Origin: ZC4RG42 sp003242425
GTDB taxonomy: Bacteria; Pseudomonadota; Gammaproteobacteria; Burkholderiales; SG8-39
Reading direction: 5' to 3'
Length of the DNA: 53,323 nt
Assembly (NCBI GenBank): GCA_937907425.1
Contig: CALCIE010000051.1
Location: 1 to 53,323, forward strand
The number at the start of each line of letters is the position of its first letter. Position 1 is the stretch's first letter. A program made the position numbers and the translations under genes. The notes beneath the pieces are model-generated. The model did not search any database, was not told where the DNA came from, and saw only the letters and a program-made list of their open reading frames with translations. Shown here piece by piece: positions 23,501 through 32,638 of the stretch.

Positions 23501-26251
23501 CTAACGCTCCTGTTTGCGCAGCAGCATGAGCGCCAGCGCGAGCAACACGGGGATGGCCAGCGCAAGCGGCACGAAGCTCGACTGCAGGCCGTCGAAATCC
23601 AGCGCCTTGGAGAAGGTGCCGCGGGCGATGACCAGGAAATGCGTGGTCGGGTAGATGCGGCCGATGAAGGCGCCCGCCCCTTCGAGCGAGCTCACCGGAT
23701 CGAGCAGCCCCGAGAACTGCACGGCCGGCACGATGGTGAGCACCGCCGTGCCGAACAGCGCGGCGATCTGACTGCGCATCACGGTGGAGATGAGCAGCCC
23801 GAAGCCGGTCGCGCCGATGACGTACAGCAGCGCCCCGGCGGCCAGCGCGAGGAAGCTGCCCTTCACCGGTACGCCGAAGACGTACACCGCCATGAGGCAC
23901 AGCAGCAGGAAGCTCAGCATCGCCAGCACCACGTAGGGAAGCTGCTTGCCGAGCAGGAATTCCAGCTTCGAGACCGGCGTGACGTAGAAGTTGAGGATCG
24001 AGCCGAGCTCCTTTTCCCGCACCACCGAAAGCGCCGTGAGCGCGGCGGGAATGAGCATCAGCAGGATGGGGATCACCGCCGGCACCATGGCGACGATGCT
24101 GCGCACCTCCGGGTTGTAGCGGTAGCGCGTCTCGACGGTGGCGAGCGGGCTCAGCGCGCCCTCGCCGTACATGCGCTTGGCGTGCGAGGCGAGCCACAGG
24201 CTGTGCATGCCCTGCACGTAGCCGCGTACGGTTTCGGCGCGCATGGGCATGGCGCCGTCGATCCAGGCGCCGATCTGCACCGGTGTGCCGGCGGAGATGT
24301 CGCGCGCGAAACCCGGCGGGATTTCCAGCGCCAGCGCGAGCTCGCCCGCGCGCATGCGCGCGTCGAGGTCGGCGTAGTCGCGGATCGGCGGCTTTTCGAT
24401 GAAATAACGCGAACCCGAGACGTTGAGGGCGTAATCGCGACTCGCCGTGGTGCCGTCGCGGTCGAGCACGGCGAAGCTGAGATCGTCCACGTCCATGGTG
24501 ATGCCGTAGCCCATCACCAGCATGAGAATCAGGCTGCCCACCAGCGCGAGCGTCAGGCGGATGGGATCGCGCCGCAGCTCCAGCGTCTCGCGGCGCGCGT
24601 AGCTCATCAGGCGGCGCGGATCGAAGCGCCGGTGCCGGTGCGCGCGTGCGGGCGCCTCGACCGTGGTCGACGCCTGCGCCGCCTGCGAGGCGCTCTCCCC
24701 GACCGCCTCCTCCAGATAGGCGATGAAAGCCTCTTCCAGCGTTCTGACGCCGCGCCTTTCGATCAGGGCCTGCGGCGTATCGCTCACCAGCACGCGGCCG
24801 GCGTGCATGAAGGAGATGCGGTCGCAGCGCTCGGCCTCGTTCATGAAATGGGTGGATATGAAGATCGTCACGCCGTCGCGGCGCGACAGCTCGATCAGGA
24901 TGTTCCAGAACTGGTCTCGCGCGACCGGGTCCACGCCCGAGGTCGGCTCGTCGAGGATCAGCATCTCCGGGCCGTGGATCATCGCCACCGCGAGTTGCAG
25001 GCGCTGGCGCTGCCCCAGCGGCAGCGACCCGGGCAGCGCGTCGGCCGCCTCGACGAGATCGAAACGCTCCAGCATTTCCCGTACGCGCGGTTCAATGCGC
25101 TCTTCGGGCATGCGGAACAGCCGCGCATGCAGCACGAGGTTCTGACGCACCGTCAGCTCGCCGTAGAGCGAGAAGGACTGGGTCATGTAACCCACGCGCC
25201 GGCGCGTCTCCAGGTCGTGCGGATCGACTTTCCTGCCGAACAGCCAGGCCTCGCCCTCGCTCGCCGGCAGCAGGCCGGTGAGCATTTTCATGGTCGTGGT
25301 CTTGCCACAACCGTTCGAACCGAGGAAACCGAAGATCTCGCCGCGTGCGATGCGGAAGCTGACGTGATCGACCGCGGTGAAATTGCCGAAGCGCATGGTG
25401 AGGTCGCGCGCTTCGATGGCGATGTCTTCCTCGCCGCCTGCCGCGCGCGGCGGAATCTCGACCTTGCGGTAGCCCGTGCGCTGCGCTTCGGGCAGCAGCG
25501 CGATGAACGCTTGTTCGAGCGTCGAGGTGGCGGTCTGTTCGAGGAGTTCCGCCGGCCGTCCGGCGGCGAGCACGCGGCCCGCGTTCATCGCCACCAGCCA
25601 GTCGAAGCCCGCCGCCTCTTCCATGTACGCGGTCGCGACGATCACGCTCATGCCCGGCCGCTCGGCGCGGATGCGATCGATGAGCGCCCAGAACTGCCGG
25701 CGCGAGAGCGGATCGACACCGGTGGTCGGCTCGTCGAGGATCAAAAGATCCGGATCGTGGATGAGCGCGCAGCAGAGGCTCAGCTTCTGCTTCATCCCGC
25801 CGGAGAGCTTGCCCGCCGGCCGGTCGGGGAAGGGATCGAGGCCCGTGGCGCGCAACAGCGCGTCGATGCGCCGCGCGCGCTCCGCGCGGTCGTGACCGAA
25901 CAGCCGCCCGAAGAAGTCGACGTTCTCGTAGACCGAGAGCGTGGGATAGAGATTTTTGCCCAGGCCCTGCGGCATGAAGGCGATGCGCGGCTGCACGGCC
26001 TCGCGGAAGCGCCGATCGCCGATGTCGCCGCCCAGCACTTCGATGCTGCCCTGCTGCAGTTTGCGCGCGCCGGCGACAAGCGAGAGCAGGCTCGACTTGC
26101 CCACGCCGTCCGGGCCGATAAGCCCCACCATGCAGCCTGCGGGGATGTCGAGCGTCACGCCGTCCAGCGCGCGCTTGTCGCCGTAGGCGAGCCCCACGCC
26201 GCGCAGCCGCGCGACGAAGACGCCGCCCGCTGCTCCAGCGGTCCCGTTCAT
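23501..26251 (-). CDS. rbbA: Ribosome-associated ATPase/ABC transporter RbbA
   Basis: A 916-residue fusion of two ABC ATPases and an ABC-2 membrane domain. Walker A motifs are GPDGVGKS (46-53) and GSNGCGKT (311-318). The first half has LSGG and ILDEPTTGVD; the second half has LPLGQRQR in place of a canonical signature, and ILDEPTSGVD. From about 560 a permease domain follows, with one helix, a long external loop and five helices. E. coli RbbA associates with ribosomes and stimulates translation; the fused permease also suggests export. It overlaps the HlyD-type gene by four bases (ATGA) and is followed by a second permease gene. Confidence 0.93.
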   Translation of the reverse strand: MNGTAGAAGGVFVARLRGVGLAYGDKRALDGVTLDIPAGCMVGLIGPDGVGKSSLLSLVAGARKLQQGSIEVLGGDIGDRRFREAVQPRIAFMPQGLGKNLYPTLSVYENVDFFGRLFGHDRAERARRIDALLRATGLDPFPDRPAGKLSGGMKQKLSLCCALIHDPDLLILDEPTTGVDPLSRRQFWALIDRIRAERPGMSVIVATAYMEEAAGFDWLVAMNAGRVLAAGRPAELLEQTATSTLEQAFIALLPEAQRTGYRKVEIPPRAAGGEEDIAIEARDLTMRFGNFTAVDHVSFRIARGEIFGFLGSNGCGKTTTMKMLTGLLPASEGEAWLFGRKVDPHDLETRRRVGYMTQSFSLYGELTVRQNLVLHARLFRMPEERIEPRVREMLERFDLVEAADALPGSLPLGQRQRLQLAVAMIHGPEMLILDEPTSGVDPVARDQFWNILIELSRRDGVTIFISTHFMNEAERCDRISFMHAGRVLVSDTPQALIERRGVRTLEEAFIAYLEEAVGESASQAAQASTTVEAPARAHRHRRFDPRRLMSYARRETLELRRDPIRLTLALVGSLILMLVMGYGITMDVDDLSFAVLDRDGTTASRDYALNVSGSRYFIEKPPIRDYADLDARMRAGELALALEIPPGFARDISAGTPVQIGAWIDGAMPMRAETVRGYVQGMHSLWLASHAKRMYGEGALSPLATVETRYRYNPEVRSIVAMVPAVIPILLMLIPAALTALSVVREKELGSILNFYVTPVSKLEFLLGKQLPYVVLAMLSFLLLCLMAVYVFGVPVKGSFLALAAGALLYVIGATGFGLLISTVMRSQIAALFGTAVLTIVPAVQFSGLLDPVSSLEGAGAFIGRIYPTTHFLVIARGTFSKALDFDGLQSSFVPLALAIPVLLALALMLLRKQER

Positions 26252-27321
26252 TGCGGCAGCTTCACCTCGAGCTCAGGGGGCCAGGGCCGGCTCTGGTCGA
26301 GCCGCACGTAGGCCGTGCCCGGCAGTCCGGTCTTGACCTGTTCGATGTGCTTACGCAGCAGCTCCTCCGGTATCTGCGCGCGCAACCTGAACATCAGCTT
26401 TTCGCGCTCGGCGCGCGTCTCCACAGTCTTGGGCGTGAACTGCGCTTCGTCGGCGATGAAGGACACCTTGGCGGGAATGACGTATTGCGGCGCGGCATCG
26501 ATGATCAGCCGCACCTCGGCGCCGATCGGGACCCGCCCCACCTGGGTGGTGGGCAGGAAGAAAGTCATGTACACGTCGCTGAGATCGAGCAGGTTGAGCA
26601 CGCGCCCGCCCGCCGCCACCACCTCGCCGACCTGTGCCACACGGTACTGCACTCGGCCGTCGCGCGGCGCGCGCAGCACCGCATCCTTGATGTCGGCCCT
26701 AATGCGCTCGATCTGCGCCTCGGCCGCCCGCACCGCGGATTCGGCGCCGACGATCTGCGATTGCGCGTTGGCGATGCCCGCCTCGGCCGCCGCGACCTGG
26801 GCTTCGGCGGCGCGCAGGGCCGCTTCGGCGCTGCGCGCCACGGCCACGTCGTCATCCACCGCCTGACGGGAAATGTAGTTCTTCTGCGCCAGCGCCTCCG
26901 AACGCGCGGCCTTGCTGCGGGCCTTGTCGAGCTCCGCCTTGCGCTGCTCGACCACGGCTTGCGCGGTGGCTTTCTCGCTCCGGCGCTGCGCGAGCTGGCT
27001 GCGCGCCGTCGCCACCGCCGCCCGGGCGCGCGCGAGCTCGGCTTCGGCCGCGCGCAACTGCGCTTCCAGGACCTCCGTGTCGATGCGCGCGACCACCTGC
27101 CCCGCGGTGACGAATTCGCCCTCGCGCACCAGGATTTCCGCCACGCGGCCTGCGGTCTTGGCGGCCACGTCGATCTCCACCGCTTCGATGCGGCCGTTGG
27201 CGCTGACGATGAACTCGTTGCGTTTGTTCGCCTGATAGTCCTGCCAGAAAGCCCAGCCGGCCGCGGCCAGTACGGCCGCGGCCAGAGCGATCAGCAATCT
27301 CTTCTTGTTCTCTTTGGTCAT
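26248..27321 (-). CDS. HlyD-family periplasmic adaptor (YhiI-like)
   Basis: A 357-residue membrane-fusion protein. A single N-terminal helix (about 9-25) anchors it. A lipoyl-like half (GRIEAVEIDVAAKTAGRVAEI) follows, then a ~130-residue alanine/arginine/glutamine-rich coiled coil, then the second lipoyl half (VLRAPRDGRVQYR) and a beta-barrel region (GAEVRLIIDA). It should link the ABC exporter to an outer-membrane channel; no TolC gene is in the window. It opens the array and overlaps rbbA by four bases. The ATG at 27321 is chosen for its position just before the charged MTKENKKR and membrane helix. Confidence 0.92.
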   Translation of the reverse strand: MTKENKKRLLIALAAAVLAAAGWAFWQDYQANKRNEFIVSANGRIEAVEIDVAAKTAGRVAEILVREGEFVTAGQVVARIDTEVLEAQLRAAEAELARARAAVATARSQLAQRRSEKATAQAVVEQRKAELDKARSKAARSEALAQKNYISRQAVDDDVAVARSAEAALRAAEAQVAAAEAGIANAQSQIVGAESAVRAAEAQIERIRADIKDAVLRAPRDGRVQYRVAQVGEVVAAGGRVLNLLDLSDVYMTFFLPTTQVGRVPIGAEVRLIIDAAPQYVIPAKVSFIADEAQFTPKTVETRAEREKLMFRLRAQIPEELLRKHIEQVKTGLPGTAYVRLDQSRPWPPELEVKLPQ

Positions 27322-27339
27322 GGCGGATAAAGGGAATCG

Positions 27340-27356
27340 GGCATGCGGAGCATGCC
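27340..27356. promoter_or_regulatory. Perfect 7-bp dyad upstream of the HlyD gene
   Basis: GGCATGC-GGA-GCATGCC is a perfect inverted repeat 18 bases before the start of the export array and ~90 bases before the divergent PIG-L gene. A TetR- or MarR-like operator would have this size. No regulator gene is adjacent. Confidence 0.4.
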
Positions 27357-27443
27357 TCAACGAGAGCATAACGGGAATGGGACGGGCCCGGCTGATCCAG
27401 GTCAACGGCGCACGCAGCGCCTCCGCCGCGGTACCATGCGGCC

Positions 27444-28178
27444 ATGCACGAGCTCGACCGCCTGTTCAACGCCCCGCGCCCGCTGCGTTTCAACGCCCTG
27501 CCGCTGCCGGAGCTGCTGCGCGTCACGGTGCTCGCGCCGCATCCGGACGACTTCGACGCCATCGGCGTGACGCTCGGCCTGTTGCACGGCGCCGGGCACC
27601 GGCTCGAAGTGGCGGTGCTCACCGCCGGCGCGAGCGGCGTGGAAGACGGCTACTGCGGCGCTTACACCGATGCCGAAAAAGCCGCCTTGCGCGAAGCCGA
27701 GCAGCGTGCGAGCTGCGCCTACTTCGGCCTGCCCGAGGAGCGGCTCGCGTTCCTGCGCCTCTGGGAAGGCGGCAACGACGCGGCGGACGATGCGCGGCTG
27801 CGCGACTATGTCGAGCGCACCGCACCGCAGCTTGTCTTCCTGCCGCACGGCAACGACACCAACCGCACCCACCGGCGGGTGTACGAGACTTTCGACCGCA
27901 TCGCTCGCGCCGAAGGCTGGACGCTCTGGGCGCTGCTCAACCGCGACGCCAAGACGACCTCGATGCGGATCGACGTCTACACCGAGTTCGACGAAACGTG
28001 CGCGCAATGGAAAGCGGCGCTGTTGCGCCTGCACGCCTCGCAGCACGCACGCAACCTCAACACCCGCGGTCTCGGCTTCGACGAACGGGTGCTTGCCATG
28101 AACCGCGAAAGCGCCGAACTGGTGGATTGCGAGCAGCCCTACGCCGAGTGCTTCGAGCTGCAGCGCTACGGCGGCTAG
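27444..28178 (+). CDS. PIG-L/LmbE-family deacetylase
   Basis: A 244-residue zinc-dependent amide hydrolase. The metal site is visible as APHPDD (31-36) with a distal histidine in HGNDTNRTH (135-143). Family members deacetylate N-acetylglucosaminyl compounds, including cell-wall or thiol precursors; the substrate here is not evident. It is divergent from the export array. A GNAT gene follows after 109 bases on the same strand, an acylation/deacylation pairing that may be meaningful. The ATG used is the first in a region with no strong ribosome site. Confidence 0.88.
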   Translation: MHELDRLFNAPRPLRFNALPLPELLRVTVLAPHPDDFDAIGVTLGLLHGAGHRLEVAVLTAGASGVEDGYCGAYTDAEKAALREAEQRASCAYFGLPEERLAFLRLWEGGNDAADDARLRDYVERTAPQLVFLPHGNDTNRTHRRVYETFDRIARAEGWTLWALLNRDAKTTSMRIDVYTEFDETCAQWKAALLRLHASQHARNLNTRGLGFDERVLAMNRESAELVDCEQPYAECFELQRYGG

Positions 28179-28287
28179 CGCATCTGTCAACTTTTGTGTA
28201 CGGCCGCAGCAGGCGGCAACCCTGGGCATATCCTCCACGACAAAACAGGAAACGTCGCCGTCCGGCGACATTCAGGGAGGAGTCGCT

Positions 28288-29433
28288 ATGCCCGTGCTCT
28301 ACCTCGACCGGAGGGAAGCGCTGACCTTCGTCTACGAAAACCAGGCGCTGTTCGATGCGGCGGGGGCCGCCAATCCCTTCGCTTGCAGCCAGTGGCTCCG
28401 GCTCTTTATCAGACACATCGCGACAGAGAACTGGCGCTTCATCGTGCCGGTGCGGGCCGAGGGTTGCATGCTGCTCTACGTCCGGCCGGACGAGCCGCAG
28501 CGCTATTTCGCGCCTGCCAATCACTACGCCCCGCTGTACGCGCCGGTCGCCACATCGATGGCCGACCGCACGGCGGTGTTGCAGGGATTGGCGCAGAGCC
28601 TCACGAAGCACCGGCCCGATTGCGCGGCGGTCAATTTCGCGCCGCTCGATGCGGACGCCTCCGACACCCAGGCGCTCGAAAACGCTTTCGACGCCTGCGG
28701 CTGGGTGAGCAAGCGCTATGTCTGTTTCGGCAACTGGTATCTGCCCAGCGCCGGCCTGAGCTTCGACGCGTACATGAGCGAGCGCGATCCGCATCTTTAC
28801 GCCCTCTGGGCGCGCAAATCGAAGTGTTTCCACAGCGGCGACGAGGGCGCGCGCATCGAGCTCTACACCTCGCCTGCGGAAGCCGGGGAAGGTCTGCGCG
28901 CCTACGGACAGATCGACGCGCGCAACCGGAAGCGGTCCGAAGCCTGTCCGGCGCTCATTCTCGACTGGATACGCGCCTGCGCCGAACAGCGCTGGCTGAG
29001 GCTGGGCGTGGCATACGTGCACGACACGCCGGTAGCCGCGCAGTTCTGGTTCACGCTGCACGGACGCGCCTACCTCTACCGATCGTTTTTCGACGAGACT
29101 TACGCGCGCTATGCCGCTCCGGCCGTGCTGACCGCACACATGATCGAGCACAGCCTCGAACGCGACCGCGTGCAGGAGATCATCGATCTCAGCGGCACGG
29201 ACGCCTTCATGCGGTTCTGGTTGCCGGCGCGCCGCGAGCGCATCGGTCTCCTGATGTGCAACCGGGGCACGATGCGCGGACTGCTGCTCGCCACCCATCA
29301 ATCCTGCAGCGACGCGCGGCAGCAGTGGCTGCGCGACTTCCGTCCGGCGCCGGCAATGCCGCCCGCACCGCCGCCCGGTTTCCACGCGCAGCACCGCCGT
29401 ACCGGGTCGGACATGTCCTACGTCCGGCTTTGA
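28288..29433 (+). CDS. GNAT-fold acetyltransferase (BioF2-like)
   Basis: A 381-residue protein with an acyltransferase fold of the FemAB/BioF2-like GNAT type. ALWARKSKCFHSG and the following region, then RWLRLGVAYVHDTPVAAQFWFTLHGRAYLYRSFFDETYARYAAPAVL, give the alternating strands and helix of the acyl-CoA or aminoacyl-tRNA binding core. Such proteins often act in exopolysaccharide or cell-surface modification. AGGGAGGAG precedes the ATG. The proline-rich C-terminal tail is unstructured. It converges on the LEA2 lipoprotein gene with a 30-base gap. Confidence 0.8.
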   Translation: MPVLYLDRREALTFVYENQALFDAAGAANPFACSQWLRLFIRHIATENWRFIVPVRAEGCMLLYVRPDEPQRYFAPANHYAPLYAPVATSMADRTAVLQGLAQSLTKHRPDCAAVNFAPLDADASDTQALENAFDACGWVSKRYVCFGNWYLPSAGLSFDAYMSERDPHLYALWARKSKCFHSGDEGARIELYTSPAEAGEGLRAYGQIDARNRKRSEACPALILDWIRACAEQRWLRLGVAYVHDTPVAAQFWFTLHGRAYLYRSFFDETYARYAAPAVLTAHMIEHSLERDRVQEIIDLSGTDAFMRFWLPARRERIGLLMCNRGTMRGLLLATHQSCSDARQQWLRDFRPAPAMPPAPPPGFHAQHRRTGSDMSYVRL

Positions 29434-29463
29434 AACGCGGCGCGCGGCGATCCCCGCGCGCCG

Positions 29464-29952
29464 CTAGTTCGTGCCGCCGAACACTTCCTCCGGCAGCGTA
29501 AACTCGCCCCTGGATTCGAAATAGACCGGCCGCTCGTCGCGTCGCGCGAGCTTGCCTTTCAGTTCGTAATTCAAACGGCCGCGCCGGTAGGCGCCGGCGA
29601 TCGCGTCGACGGCACGGCGCGCCACGCCGAACACCGACAGGCTCACCGGCACGCCGACGATCGTTTCGCCGAAACGCGGCACTTCGCCGCGGATATCGGC
29701 CACGCCCGTCGCGAAGGGGCGGCCCTGCACTTCCATGGCGATCGCCACACCGTCGAAAGCGACGGGTGCGTCGTTGGGATTCTGGATGCGCAGCTTGACC
29801 AGCATGCGCACTTCCAGACCTTCGCCGGGCAAGGGCTCGACATCGGCGACATAAGCCTCGACCGGTTCCTGCAACGGATAACCCGCACAGCCGGCGAGCG
29901 CGAACACCGCGGCAACCAACACGCGTTTCATCACGGCAGCCATGCGCACCAT
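29464..29952 (-). CDS. LEA type-2 (WHy) domain lipoprotein
   Basis: A 162-residue envelope protein. A signal with lipobox LAGC is followed by a LEA_2/WHy domain: LEVRMLVKLRIQNPNDAPVAFDGVAIAMEVQG and a second half with TIVGVPVSLSVFGV. The NPN motif is typical. Bacterial members are thought to act in desiccation or envelope stress. The start at 29952 has CAGGAG at a 6-base spacing. An internal ATG at 29931 gives a more usual lipoprotein N terminus (MKRVLVAAVFALAGC) and may be the real start. It lies downstream of gdhA but behind that gene's terminator. Confidence 0.83.
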   Translation of the reverse strand: MVRMAAVMKRVLVAAVFALAGCAGYPLQEPVEAYVADVEPLPGEGLEVRMLVKLRIQNPNDAPVAFDGVAIAMEVQGRPFATGVADIRGEVPRFGETIVGVPVSLSVFGVARRAVDAIAGAYRRGRLNYELKGKLARRDERPVYFESRGEFTLPEEVFGGTN

Positions 29953-30067
29953 CGTCGTCTCCTGCGCCATGCGACCCAGTGTCCATGCGAGCGGCATGCC
30001 TTCGCACGCACCACATGCCTCGGGCCGTTCGCCCTCTCGTGCGGCCGGGCCGATCCGAACCCGTCAA

Positions 30068-30094
30068 CAAAAACGGCCTCCCGCGGGAGGCCGT
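30068..30094 (-). terminator. Rho-independent terminator of gdhA
   Basis: A perfect 10-bp stem (ACGGCCTCCC/GGGAGGCCGT) is followed on the minus strand by TTTTTGTT, 24 bases after the gdhA stop codon. Confidence 0.9.
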
Positions 30095-30117
30095 CTTGCT
30101 GCCGGGGCGGACAAGGC

Positions 30118-31464
<1,347 letters not shown>

Positions 31465-31534
31465 GCCCGTATTCCTTATGAGATGGGTTGACAAAATGGG
31501 TGGGGCGCGATTTTCGCCGAACTGGTGCGCCTTT

Positions 31535-31549
31535 GCACTAACTTTGTGC
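31535..31549 (-). promoter_or_regulatory. NtrC-like dyad upstream of gdhA
   Basis: GCAC-TAACTTT-GTGC has the GCAC-N7-GTGC layout of enteric NtrC sites. It sits about 70 bases before the gdhA start. No clear sigma-54 promoter is visible downstream, so the assignment is tentative. Confidence 0.4.
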
Positions 31550-31553
31550 GGAC

Positions 31554-31574
31554 AAAACCGGTTTTTGAACCGGT
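31554..31574 (-). terminator. Probable terminator of the suf operon
   Basis: ACCGGTT-CAAA-AACCGGT on the minus strand is a perfect 7-bp stem with a 4-base loop, followed by TTTTG. It lies 52 bases after the sufT stop. The T run is short, so read-through into gdhA is possible. Confidence 0.6.
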
Positions 31575-31626
31575 ATTTGGCGCCGGCCGCCTCGCCTAAG
31601 TGCGTGATCCGGCTCAAATTGGTGCA

Positions 31627-32178
31627 TTACAGCATGCCCAGCTCCAGCTTGGCGGCCTCGCTCATCATGTCGCGGCTCCAGGGCGGGTCCCAGACGAGCT
31701 GGACGTCCACGGCGTCCACGCCGGGGATGGAGAGCAGCTTGCTTTGGGCCTCGTCCGCAATGAAGCTGCCCATGCCGCAGCCCGGGGCGGTCAGGGTCAT
31801 TTGCACGTCGATGCGGTAGCGGCCGTTTTCCAGGGGCGTGACATCGAGGGCGTAGACCAGCCCCAGGTTGACGATATCGATGGGGATTTCGGGGTCGTAA
31901 CAGGTCGCCAGCTTCTCCCAGGCCGCCAGCTCGACCTGCTCGGCGGTCAGCGGCTCGGCCGGTTCGGCGCCGTCCTGGGATTCGACCTCGAAACCGAGCG
32001 CGTCGGCGTCCTTGCCGTCTACGCGGTACATGTTGCCGTCCACGACCACCGTGTAGCTGCCGCCCAGGCGCTGGGTGATGCGCGCCAGCGCCCCGGCCGG
32101 CAAGGCCGTCACCGTCCCCCATGGCACGGCCACGGCCGGACAGTCCCGCGCGAGCCGGACCTCTTCGTAGTCGTTCAT
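31627..32178 (-). CDS. sufT: Fe-S cluster assembly protein SufT
   Basis: A 183-residue protein of the SufT type, with the DUF59/MIP18-like domain in its C-terminal half: CYDPEIPIDIVNLGLVY and the conserved TAPGCGMGSFIADE motif, followed by WDPPWSRDMMS. It acts in cytoplasmic Fe-S protein maturation, probably in late transfer. The N-terminal ~75 residues are a SufT-specific extension. It begins 4 bases after the sufU stop, and is the last gene of the suf operon. Confidence 0.93.
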   Translation of the reverse strand: MNDYEEVRLARDCPAVAVPWGTVTALPAGALARITQRLGGSYTVVVDGNMYRVDGKDADALGFEVESQDGAEPAEPLTAEQVELAAWEKLATCYDPEIPIDIVNLGLVYALDVTPLENGRYRIDVQMTLTAPGCGMGSFIADEAQSKLLSIPGVDAVDVQLVWDPPWSRDMMSEAAKLELGML

Positions 32179-32182
32179 GCCC

Positions 32183-32638
32183 TCACTCCGTCTTCGCTTT
32201 CTCGGCGGAGCCGGTGAGCGCGTTGTGGAGCGTGTGCCAGGGCAGCGTGGCGCATTTCACCCGCACGGGAAACTCCTTCACCCCGGCGAGCACCTCGAGC
32301 TTGCCCAGGTCGCGGTCGGCGTCCTCTTCTCCGGTCAGCATGGCGTGGAAGTCGCGGAACAGCGCCTCCACTTCCGCCTCGGTCTTGCCGATCACCGCCT
32401 CGGTCATCAGCGAAGCGGAGGCCTTGGAGATCGCGCAGCCGTGACCGACGAAGCTCGCCGCCTCGACCACGCCGTCCCGGATGCGCAGATACACGGTGAG
32501 CTCGTCGCCGCAAAGCGGGTTGTGGCCTTGCGCGACACGGTCCGCATCCGCCATCTCATGGAAATTCCGCGGGCTGCGGTTGTGGTCGAAGATCGTTTCC
32601 TGGTACAGCTCGCGCAGTTCGGGATGCATGTCGCTCAT
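32183..32638 (-). CDS. sufU: SufU, Fe-S assembly sulfur-transfer protein
   Basis: A 151-residue IscU/SufU-family protein. Three conserved cysteines are visible in NPLCGDELTVYL, GHGCAISKASASLM and VKCATLPWHTL, with the aspartate of CGDE. In this operon type SufU accepts sulfur from SufS and passes it to SufBCD, and it usually binds zinc. Its ATG overlaps the sufS stop (ATGA). A second in-frame ATG three codons later is possible. Confidence 0.95.
   Translation of the reverse strand: MSDMHPELRELYQETIFDHNRSPRNFHEMADADRVAQGHNPLCGDELTVYLRIRDGVVEAASFVGHGCAISKASASLMTEAVIGKTEAEVEALFRDFHAMLTGEEDADRDLGKLEVLAGVKEFPVRVKCATLPWHTLHNALTGSAEKAKTE

Noticed and set aside
19654..23529. 1291-codon plus-strand open frame opposite the ATPase and ABC genes
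   Set aside because: Long, but fully antisense to genes with clear motifs. It has the histidine/arginine-rich composition expected of the reverse complement of GC-rich codons.
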